NCBI RefSeq assembly: GCF_013009555.1
Contig: NZ_CP046176.1
Span: 2,945,501-3,009,500 of the forward strand
Length of the DNA stretch: 64,000 nt
Source: Phocaeicola dorei
Lineage (GTDB): Bacteria > Bacteroidota > Bacteroidia > Bacteroidales > Bacteroidaceae
Direction of reading: 5' to 3'
Both the position numbers and the translations under genes were made by a program. Within the stretch, counting starts at the first letter, position 1, and every line of letters begins with the position of its first letter. Positions 8,482-15,419 of this stretch are shown here, piece by piece. The notes under the pieces were generated by a model. The model was not told the DNA's origin and did not search any database. It saw only the letters and a list, made by a program, of their open reading frames with translations.

Positions 8482-9702
8482 TTATTTTTCTTGCGTATTA
8501 AACAAACGGGTTAAATCTCCGACAATTGGAATAGCTCCATACTTTCCGGACAGGTAATCTTTTTCAAACGAAGCATCATTACGAACTTTATACTCTGCCA
8601 ATGAATAAAGTTCGGTTGCTCCATAACGGTCTTTTTGTGTAAACCAAATCTGATCTCGTCGGAATATATTAGCACTCAACAAGTTTGTATCGTGGGTAGT
8701 GAAAATCAATTGGGCATTTTTCGGATTTGTTTCTTTTGAATTAAACAAGGTAATAATTCTACACGTAAGAAGTGGATGCATTTTGGAATCAAATTCATCT
8801 ATAATCAGACGCTTCCCATTATCCAAAGCATCAATAATGGGATATGCTAAAGAAAAATACTTTATTGTACCTTCCGATTCATTTTTCCTGAATGGGAAGG
8901 TAACAGCTTTGACTTCATTACCTTCATCATCGTATTGTGTATGCGTACTGACAATAGTATTATCAATTTTTTCAATATTTTCAATACCTAAATCAGCATA
9001 ACGGGAAAACTCCACAATTCGCTGTTTCATTGTGATGTCATCCAGTTGGATGGTGGCGGTATTCCATATCTTCTCATCATTAGAACCTGAAATAATAGTG
9101 GTATCGTTCAACCATTTCATGATCTCCACTGCCGTCGGATCATTGAATTGTGCCGCAACAGAAAGTAATAGTGCATTTGCTCTCACCATTCGTTTACCTG
9201 CAAGCTCTTTACCAACGGCAAACTTGGTATGAATATCAAAACTGTCTTTTTCCCGGTAGAATAATTCCACCTCCTTAGCCCTTTTCTTATTAGCTTTTTG
9301 ATAGAGCCATTCCGAATGTACCGATGAATTGTCAGCTTCAAAACCATAACGATATTGATTATCCTCATCACAGAATATGGCTTCAAAATAACTTGGTTCA
9401 CCTGCTGTAAGCGAATTTAACCGGAAACTTTCTATATTGACACGTTCCCCTGCCTGAATATCCTTCGATGAATTTATCACATACCACTTGAAGAACTCAA
9501 ATGCTTTAATGAAATTGGATTTACCGGATGCATTGGCACCGTAAACAACCGCACTCTTCATTAACAATAATCCGGCAGTCCCTACACTAAAGATTATATC
9601 TTCAGCCGGAACCTGTATTTCTTTCAAAGCCGATGCCGCTAATGACAATGTAGACTGTTCTTTAAAAGATAGAAAATTTCCTATTGTAAATTGAATAATC
9701 AT
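8482..9702 (-). CDS. AAA family ATPase, RloA/AbiLi-like
   Basis: 406 residues of the AAA15/OLD-like ABC-ATPase class. The N-terminus IIQFTIGNFLSFKEQSTLSL is the characteristic beta strand leading to Walker A GANASGKSN (about residues 54-62). The Walker B region is RLIIDEFDSKMHP, an ABC-type signature lies in NESEGTIKYFSLAYP, and an H-loop is found in LIFTTHDTNLL. With the adjoining RloB gene (3 bp apart) it forms a two-gene module matching the layout of AbiL abortive-infection systems. A candidate promoter (9733-9740) lies about 30 bp upstream, so the pair could be expressed independently of the capsule promoter. Role in defence is inferred from family and layout, not shown by the sequence. 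Confidence 0.88.
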   Translation of the reverse strand: MIIQFTIGNFLSFKEQSTLSLAASALKEIQVPAEDIIFSVGTAGLLLMKSAVVYGANASGKSNFIKAFEFFKWYVINSSKDIQAGERVNIESFRLNSLTAGEPSYFEAIFCDEDNQYRYGFEADNSSVHSEWLYQKANKKRAKEVELFYREKDSFDIHTKFAVGKELAGKRMVRANALLLSVAAQFNDPTAVEIMKWLNDTTIISGSNDEKIWNTATIQLDDITMKQRIVEFSRYADLGIENIEKIDNTIVSTHTQYDDEGNEVKAVTFPFRKNESEGTIKYFSLAYPIIDALDNGKRLIIDEFDSKMHPLLTCRIITLFNSKETNPKNAQLIFTTHDTNLLSANIFRRDQIWFTQKDRYGATELYSLAEYKVRNDASFEKDYLSGKYGAIPIVGDLTRLFNTQEK

Positions 9703-9732
9703 ACTTTAATCGCTTCATTCGAGATTTTATCA

Positions 9733-9740
9733 CAAATATA
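9733..9740 (-). promoter_or_regulatory. Candidate -7 promoter element for rloA-rloB
   Basis: The minus strand reads TATATTTG, matching the Bacteroides -7 consensus TAnnTTTG, 31 bp before the RloA start codon. No convincing -33 element was confirmed. It lies inside the insert, so the cassette would bring its own promoter. Confidence 0.5.
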
Positions 9741-9777
9741 GCTTTTATTTTTCATATAAGGATAACTATCAAGTGAA

Positions 9778-9882
9778 TTATATTATTTTATGTCTAATAA
9801 CATGTAACAGTTCCTCGCAATGCGTCTCTACGCCACCCATGATATCGGGGATACCACGGGTGCCGGTAACTACTAGTTTCAT
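9778..9882 (-). pseudogene. Remnant 5' end of the GT4 gene (34 codons)
   Basis: Starts with the same 25 codons as the intact GT4 gene at 7661 (MKLVVTGTRG...CEEL), then runs into unrelated sequence (LHVIRHKII) and a TAA at 9778. Its ATG overlaps the radical SAM stop as TGATG, which is probably the ancestral arrangement: radical SAM gene translationally coupled to the GT4 gene. It is the scar left on the far side of the RloA/RloB insertion. A 34-residue peptide could still be made but has no evident function. Confidence 0.85.
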
Positions 9883-9890
9883 CAGAATTT
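9811..9890. repeat. 80-bp direct repeat, right copy
   Basis: Partner of 7587-9890's left copy at 7587-7666, same orientation, 78/80 identical. This copy contains the last bases of the radical SAM gene and the first 25 codons of the GT4 reading frame, so it is the one in the original sequence context. Far longer than the few-base duplications made by transposases. Confidence 0.95.
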
Positions 9891-10961
9891 CTCCCTTAAA
9901 TCACCTTGACAAGAGTCTTGCCCTACATCGCACCATTTCGGTTCTAGACAAATATCTTTCCCTTGCAGTGACTTCAGTTTATTAACCAACGCCCACTTCA
10001 ACGGATACTTAATATACTTGTGCATCACAGGACTGGCAGTTCCCACCATCCAGCAGTTTTTGGGACAACGGCGCACCATGGCGCGAACCTCCTGTGCCTG
10101 CTCACTCTCCCATATAGTCATAAAGTCGGGAGTTTCATGAATGTTTCCCATCGACTTCTTCCAATACTTCTCTTCCAGCCCATTACAAGGATATACATCA
10201 CCAAAGGGATCAATGAAGAAGTTAGCCGAACCGGCCTCACAAGGCAACATACGGCGACCGCCTTCAATATAATTTATCAGTCCCATATTGAACCAGGCAC
10301 GGAACCAGCTCTTCGGATGACGCTCCTTCAGCTGCCATTCTATCAGTTGCTTGAAGTCACCACACACCTCATTTTTATTAGTGATTACATTGTCTTCTTT
10401 GTGGAAGTAGTACGAATTATGAAAAGCAGCTGTGGCGAACTCCATCCCCAAGCTCTTGCTCAGTTGGTAGAGCGAAAGCATGTCTTTAGAATTATTGTTA
10501 GACACCGTGCAACCGAAACCGATATCTTTCAGCCCCATTTCCTTCAATGTCAGCAGTGTACGAAGTCCCTTGTCGAAGCCACCCGCATGTCCACGCAGTT
10601 CATCGTTCTTACAACTCAATCCCTCGATAGAGATGCGGATGCCGATATTTGGAAACTTCTTTGCCAGCGCCACCACACGATCCTCAAACCATCCGCTGGT
10701 CGAAATGACAATACGGTCGGTATGCCGGTAGCATTCCTCCACAATCTCCGCCAAATCCTCGCGGACGAAAGGTTCGCCACCCGTCAGGTTGATAAACTTC
10801 AACTTAGGCAGTGTTCTCAAATCACTCGCTTTTATCTCTTCGCTTTTGTTGGTGGGATTAAACCAGATGTTGCACATCTTGCACTTCATGGGACAACGAT
10901 AAGTCAGGATGATACTTGCATCCGTAGGAGTAGGAACAGTTTTTTGATAAGCCATAAACAT
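9882..10961 (-). CDS. Radical SAM protein with SPASM-like C-terminus
   Basis: 359 residues. The [4Fe-4S]/SAM motif is CPMKCKMC (CX3CX2C, about residues 24-31), followed by the GGEP motif in NLTGGEPFVRED. The C-terminal half has clustered cysteines (MLPCEAGSANFFIDPFGD-VYPC, RRCPKNCW, and CLEPKWCDVGQDSC) fitting auxiliary Fe-S clusters of a SPASM domain. Such proteins in capsule loci are poorly characterised; a role in modifying a sugar or lipid intermediate is inference from context. It precedes the former GT4 start with a TGATG overlap and follows a GT4 gene by 10 bp. The start could be two codons downstream (MAYQKT), which is the more typical N-terminus. Confidence 0.88.
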   Translation of the reverse strand: MFMAYQKTVPTPTDASIILTYRCPMKCKMCNIWFNPTNKSEEIKASDLRTLPKLKFINLTGGEPFVREDLAEIVEECYRHTDRIVISTSGWFEDRVVALAKKFPNIGIRISIEGLSCKNDELRGHAGGFDKGLRTLLTLKEMGLKDIGFGCTVSNNNSKDMLSLYQLSKSLGMEFATAAFHNSYYFHKEDNVITNKNEVCGDFKQLIEWQLKERHPKSWFRAWFNMGLINYIEGGRRMLPCEAGSANFFIDPFGDVYPCNGLEEKYWKKSMGNIHETPDFMTIWESEQAQEVRAMVRRCPKNCWMVGTASPVMHKYIKYPLKWALVNKLKSLQGKDICLEPKWCDVGQDSCQGDLREKF

Positions 10962-10971
10962 TATAATATTT

Positions 10972-12150
10972 TTACATTTTATACACTGTGATTATTTCAT
11001 TATAATACCTTTCCGCATTATATCGCTTATGTGAAGCGGCAGCAATCTTAGCATTGTTGAAAGTCCGACCGTACATCGCTTCAATTTTTTCCTTTAAGTC
11101 GGCCGTATGGCGGCTTTCGAAAGTCATGCCCGTTTCCTCTGATATCAATTCAGGGATACCTCCAATCCGGGCACCCAGCACCGGAGTGCCCAGGCACTGA
11201 GCTTCTATGACCGAAAGTGGATTGTTCTCGTACCATTCCGATGGGATGACCGAGAAACGGGCTTTGCCCACCAAGCGCTTGATTTCGCTCCACTGTTTAA
11301 AGCCTGCCAGCTCAATGTGCTTGCCTGCCATAGACTTCAACTCGTCTTCCAAAGGCCCTCCCCCAATTACCACCAGTTTATGTTGCGGCAACGCATTGGC
11401 CGCTTCAATCAGAGTCTTGGCACCTTTCTCGTGCGAAAGGCGGCCGATAAAGCAATAATAATCATCACGTTGACTGTAATCATCGGCCACACATGGGGCT
11501 ACATCGATAAAATTGCACAATGTGTGCAACTTTGCAGCAGCAAATCCCCCCTGCTTCATCTTGTCGCGCATAAATTGTGAAGGACAGACGAAAGCGTCCG
11601 TGCAGTTCTCCAAGCGCTCCCGGTGCCATTTCATTGCCTCACCATAAGAGAGGAAACTTGCTACTTTCGAGTTTTTCATGCATTTATATTCCAACACCTT
11701 GTGCTTGTCTGCAAAGCAGGATTCACATACCGTTTCCCCATTTCGCAAACAATCGTATCGAGGGCACAGCAATTTATAGTCGTGCAGGGTCCACACCACC
11801 TTTATACCTCTTTCGTGCGCCATCTCTGCAATGACCGGCGAAAGTTGCGAATGGATGTTGTTGAGATGTACCACATCCGGATGGAAATCATCGAGCAGCG
11901 CATTGAACTTCCGCTGTACCTCTCGCGTGCCAAACGGTCTCATCAGTGCTTCAATCATGCCCGTTCCGAGTTTGAACTTCACCTCAGAAGGAAAATACTT
12001 GCTCCATTGAGTTTCCAGATTTTCAGGGTAGTCCATGGCAAACACAGCCACTTCGTGACCGTGCGCTTTGAGCAGTTGCTCCAAGTTGAGTGTATGGACA
12101 CAGTCACCGCCCCGGCGGTAATAGAATTTATTAGCCAGTAAGATTTTCAT
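10972..12150 (-). CDS. Glycosyltransferase family 4 (GT-B)
   Basis: 392 residues. N-terminus MKILLANKFYYRRGGDCVHT gives the glycine loop of a GT-B acceptor domain. A cysteine cluster in LLCPRYDCLRNGETVCESC is frequent in Bacteroides GT4 enzymes of capsule loci. The donor domain starts at CFIGRLSHEKGAKTLIEAA, and EWYENNPLSVIEAQCLGTPVL is the EX7E motif. It should add one sugar to the capsule repeat unit in the cytoplasm; donor and linkage are not predictable here. It lies in the minus-strand capsule operon, 101 bp after the pyruvyltransferase start region and 10 bp before the radical SAM gene. Confidence 0.92.
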   Translation of the reverse strand: MKILLANKFYYRRGGDCVHTLNLEQLLKAHGHEVAVFAMDYPENLETQWSKYFPSEVKFKLGTGMIEALMRPFGTREVQRKFNALLDDFHPDVVHLNNIHSQLSPVIAEMAHERGIKVVWTLHDYKLLCPRYDCLRNGETVCESCFADKHKVLEYKCMKNSKVASFLSYGEAMKWHRERLENCTDAFVCPSQFMRDKMKQGGFAAAKLHTLCNFIDVAPCVADDYSQRDDYYCFIGRLSHEKGAKTLIEAANALPQHKLVVIGGGPLEDELKSMAGKHIELAGFKQWSEIKRLVGKARFSVIPSEWYENNPLSVIEAQCLGTPVLGARIGGIPELISEETGMTFESRHTADLKEKIEAMYGRTFNNAKIAAASHKRYNAERYYNEIITVYKM

Positions 12151-12251
12151 ATATCAACATTAATTATATGACCTGCAAGATTTTCAAGGCTGCAAAGCCT
12201 GATTAAGTTATTTTGTTATACACTTTAAGGGTAAAGAATATCGATCAATTC

Positions 12252-13358
12252 TCACATCTGACATTCGCACAACTCCGCCAGTTTTTCCATCGATCTCTCC
12301 CGCTCTCTATGCATTATCTCATTCACTTTAGCATAGTCAATCTGCCGGTCTACCAATGAGAAGTCGTTAAAATCTGTGACAATTCGGTCTTCCAGTCCTG
12401 TCAGTTGAAGTATACTTTGATTTCGTGCTCCGGTCTTGTTATTGGGCAGCACTTCCAGAAATGGAGTATTGAAGTTGATGGCAAAAGCTGTTCCATGAAA
12501 ACTGTCGGTAAGCATGTAACGGGCATTCTTGATATACGAAAGGAATGTACCTATTTCCGGACAAAACACCAATCTGCCCCCTCGGGCTAACTGGTGAAGC
12601 GTAGGAGACACACGTACTAACGGCAGACCGGCATGAGCGGCAAAACGCTTGGCATAATCGTCCAACCGGGGATTGTTATGTATTTCATAAATCAATACAT
12701 ACTCTTTTTTCACATCTTCTTCAATATACTCACTCCACTGACCGGAGTCGAGCAATAAAGTAGGATCCAGTACTTGTCCTCCACAGTCAATCCCCCACTC
12801 CTCCAAAAGCTTCACGGCACTGCTTTCACGTACAGTAAGCGCATCATATTTTGACAGTAACCGCTTATAAGATGCAATAATAATGTCCGAAAACTCAGTG
12901 CGGCCAAAGCTGCCTGCATACGATACCTTACGTATACCTTCCTTTACAAAAGAAAGAAAATAGGCTTCATCATATCCTCCATCCAGCAACGGTCCCCATA
13001 CCTGGTCACTACCCGTCATAAACACATCCGCTTGAAGCGACTCCAACTCCTCCATTGAATAGCAACGGGGAGTCAGCTTTAGATACCGCCTACGCATTTT
13101 ATCGAAACGTAACGCCGCTATTTTCTCACCCGGATACCGCAAAGCCACGTATGCCATACGTTTAAACAAACTGTTTTTCCATAATGATTTTCCTTGCAGC
13201 GATGTGAGAATTCCTTGCAGTCCCACCTCATCGCGTTTCCAATAATCAATAATCTCACACTGATGTCCCAAAGATTCAATCACCCGGAGGGTTGCAATGG
13301 ACTGCAACAACGAACCGTAATTATTGGGCGTATGTCTGGTAATCACTTTAATTTGCAT
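12252..13358 (-). CDS. Polysaccharide pyruvyl transferase family protein
   Basis: 368 residues of the PF04230 type. Visible signatures are TRHTPNNYGSLLQSIATLRV at the N-terminus, FMTGSDQVWGPLLDG (about residues 112-126), YAGSFGR, and the C-terminal LTDSFHGTAFAINFNTPFL. Members transfer a pyruvate ketal from PEP onto a sugar, adding a negative charge, though not all homologues have this activity. It follows the FrhB-like Fe-S gene by 19 bp, a pairing seen often in Bacteroides capsule loci and suggesting the two act together. A second member of the family lies at 25450-26670. Confidence 0.9.
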   Translation of the reverse strand: MQIKVITRHTPNNYGSLLQSIATLRVIESLGHQCEIIDYWKRDEVGLQGILTSLQGKSLWKNSLFKRMAYVALRYPGEKIAALRFDKMRRRYLKLTPRCYSMEELESLQADVFMTGSDQVWGPLLDGGYDEAYFLSFVKEGIRKVSYAGSFGRTEFSDIIIASYKRLLSKYDALTVRESSAVKLLEEWGIDCGGQVLDPTLLLDSGQWSEYIEEDVKKEYVLIYEIHNNPRLDDYAKRFAAHAGLPLVRVSPTLHQLARGGRLVFCPEIGTFLSYIKNARYMLTDSFHGTAFAINFNTPFLEVLPNNKTGARNQSILQLTGLEDRIVTDFNDFSLVDRQIDYAKVNEIMHRERERSMEKLAELCECQM

Positions 13359-13377
13359 CGTTAAAAAGAATGAAGGG

Positions 13378-14568
13378 TTATTTTAGTATTCTGTTTCTTA
13401 AATCGGGCAGTTTAGCAAGAGTCCGATAGCAGATAATGGGTAAGCGAGGCAGCATTTCCACCACCATGCGCAACAATCTTTGCTGCCTCCGTTCCGCACG
13501 GACTGCACGGACATAACGTTTCTTACAAGGTCTGCCCCTGTAGACCGGCTCGGTCACTTGTTTGCGCCACACATCCTTGAGCGAAAGTGCAGGCTCCACT
13601 TCGGAAAATGACCGGGGTTCCAGATTCAGGGAAACACATTGTTGAAGCAATTCATCCCCCTTCTGAGTATGAACCGTTACCAAAGTCTCTCCCAACTCAT
13701 TGTGCGAGCAGATAGTCCAAGGATCCATCAGCGTGATGTCCGCTCCTGCTTCCATACCAAAAGAATCCCCACAGATGCCGCATCCAGGCACCGTCCACAA
13801 TCGTTTACCGAACGGGATTTGAGCTGCCCTATTCCAGGGCAGCTCAAATCCGTCCACTCTCACGATTCCCGGCCAACCATCTCCGCGATAGCGGGGTCGG
13901 AATTTTAAATTTGGAGGAACGGACGTACCCATCATCTTAGCCAGGAAACGTGTGGAGTCCAGTGTTTTCTGTTGCTTACAAAAGATACACACCCGGACAA
14001 CCTCATCGCATTTATCCTTTATGATGGAGTTCAAGGCTCTCAACTGGCAGGCCGTCCCCACTAACATCAATCGCTTGCAAGGTTGAATCCGGTCAATTTC
14101 CGTGCAAGCCATCACGGAGTGATACACGGAATTTGGCATATCTCCGAATGAAGGAATATGCTCACGGGTATAAAACTCACCTTGGGCAAAAGGGAAAGAA
14201 TCTGTACACTTCAACGAATAAGCCCCGTCTACCATGCCATTCTTTAAGGAATCGATGATCAATGTTTTACATACACCACCCGAAGAAGATTCCCTACGGA
14301 TACGGTTGTCCGCATGATATCCCAAGTAGTATTTCTTTTGTGCAAAGCCATCAAAATAGCCTTCGTAACCATACTCTTTGTTAGCCGGACAACTTCTCAC
14401 ACATTTGCCGCAAGCGATACAAAGCGCAGCATTTATCTTTATATCGTGCAACCCGTCATGCCGCAAAGATAATGAAATGGCATTTTCAGGACACACCGCA
14501 TAACAAATGCCGCACTGCTGGCACCGGTCAAATGTGTAAGACAGTTTTTTTTGATTTAGTTTTAACAT
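13378..14568 (-). CDS. FrhB-like Fe-S protein (coenzyme F420 hydrogenase/dehydrogenase beta-subunit family)
   Basis: 396 residues. Two ferredoxin-type clusters are at the N-terminus: CQQCGICYAVCP (about residues 16-27) and CIACGKCVRSCP (about 47-58). The FrhB N- and C-terminal domains follow, with ESSSGGVCKTLIIDSL, VGTACQLRALNSI and PGCGICGDSFGMEAGADITLMDPW. Members bind flavin and Fe-S clusters and move electrons; Bacteroides do not use F420, so the natural partner is unknown. The neighbouring pyruvyltransferase gene (19 bp) and the capsule context suggest a redox step on a sugar or its substituent. Upstream lies a decayed glycosyltransferase gene. Confidence 0.88.
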   Translation of the reverse strand: MLKLNQKKLSYTFDRCQQCGICYAVCPENAISLSLRHDGLHDIKINAALCIACGKCVRSCPANKEYGYEGYFDGFAQKKYYLGYHADNRIRRESSSGGVCKTLIIDSLKNGMVDGAYSLKCTDSFPFAQGEFYTREHIPSFGDMPNSVYHSVMACTEIDRIQPCKRLMLVGTACQLRALNSIIKDKCDEVVRVCIFCKQQKTLDSTRFLAKMMGTSVPPNLKFRPRYRGDGWPGIVRVDGFELPWNRAAQIPFGKRLWTVPGCGICGDSFGMEAGADITLMDPWTICSHNELGETLVTVHTQKGDELLQQCVSLNLEPRSFSEVEPALSLKDVWRKQVTEPVYRGRPCKKRYVRAVRAERRQQRLLRMVVEMLPRLPIICYRTLAKLPDLRNRILK

Positions 14569-14589
14569 GGCAAAGAAGAATATATAGAC

Positions 14590-14805
14590 CTATTTTCTTG
14601 AAAGCAAATAGCCGGCAGGCATAAACGCCAGCACAAGGCATTTGCCGATAAACGAATACACGTCAGTGATGAGTGTACGATAGAAACACTCCATGGTAGC
14701 TTCACGTTGATAAGCGGGAGTGAAAATCGTCATCCAATGCACATCGGCAGAAAATGCTTTTTCACTCATGCACGTCCATACAGATTGTTTGTTTTGACTC
14801 TTCAT
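14590..14805 (-). pseudogene. Glycosyltransferase family 2 remnant, middle deleted
   Basis: A 71-codon open frame. The segment MTIFTPAYQREATMECFYRTL looks like the first residues of a GT2 enzyme (typical form: FTIFTPTYNR...LYQSL), and the end LVLAFMPAGYLLSRK resembles the C-terminal hydrophobic tail common in Bacteroides GT2 proteins. The donor-binding core, including any DXD motif, is absent between them. This fits one in-frame internal deletion of roughly 200 or more codons. Product is almost certainly not a glycosyltransferase. An alternative is an unrelated small protein with chance resemblance. Confidence 0.6.
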
Positions 14806-14844
14806 TGTAACTTTTATTTTATCAATTTTAAATTATCTTTCTGG

Positions 14845-15291
14845 TCATTCTCTCCTCACATTATTTATCTGCGTACGAATATTACCCGTGGACGTCCCCG
14901 ACTTGAACGTCAGGAACTGCTGGAGCGCCTCTATGAAATCCTTGCTTACCATACGTTCGGCAGTAAGGATGGTATGCTTATGCATATCATTCACCACAAG
15001 GTTCGCCAAGTCCGACGCACTGCGGCAATCAGCTATGCGGCGGATGATATCATTCAGTTCCCAGTCATCAGAGTAGTAAATGCACAACGTGCCACGGGCA
15101 ATACGCACTGCCTCATCCTCCTCTTTCTCTTCCATACCATTGTTCTGTGTTCTCACATGGGCGAACTCAGCACCATAAAAATTTTGCACTACCTCTGTAG
15201 CGTTGGGCAGTATTTGATTGTTACCGCCATGAATGTTGATAACAACACTTGCCCTCGCAGTATTTTGAGATTCTTTAGTCTCGTTTTTCAT
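14845..15291 (-). CDS. Conserved-looking hypothetical protein, divergent from virE-like gene
   Basis: 148 residues, soluble and acidic. The N-terminal part SVVINIHGGNNQILPNATEV recurs, as far as I recall, in small Bacteroides proteins encoded next to VirE-like genes in capsule loci; no catalytic motif is recognised. The rest is helical with acidic runs (EEKEEDEAVRIARG). It is transcribed away from the VirE-like gene with 128 bp between the two starts, a region that must hold both promoters. It may belong to the same accessory cassette rather than to the capsule pathway. Function unknown. Confidence 0.7.
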   Translation of the reverse strand: MKNETKESQNTARASVVINIHGGNNQILPNATEVVQNFYGAEFAHVRTQNNGMEEKEEDEAVRIARGTLCIYYSDDWELNDIIRRIADCRSASDLANLVVNDMHKHTILTAERMVSKDFIEALQQFLTFKSGTSTGNIRTQINNVRRE

Positions 15292-15419
15292 TATCGTTTT
15301 ATCTTGATTTCTAATTATTCCCGATTATTTTAAATCATAGAGTGATTATTTTAAATCGCTATTGTCCTCCTGAAAATTTACTCTGTACTTTGCAGACACA
15401 AAATTCTACGCTACACATT

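Noticed and set aside
7587..9890. IS element or transposon as the cause of the RloA/RloB insertion
   Set aside because: No transposase, no terminal inverted repeats at the insert ends, and the duplication of 80 bp is much longer than IS target duplications.
10020..10991. 323-codon + strand frame
   Set aside because: Lies exactly over the radical SAM gene, whose cysteine motifs are intact on the minus strand.
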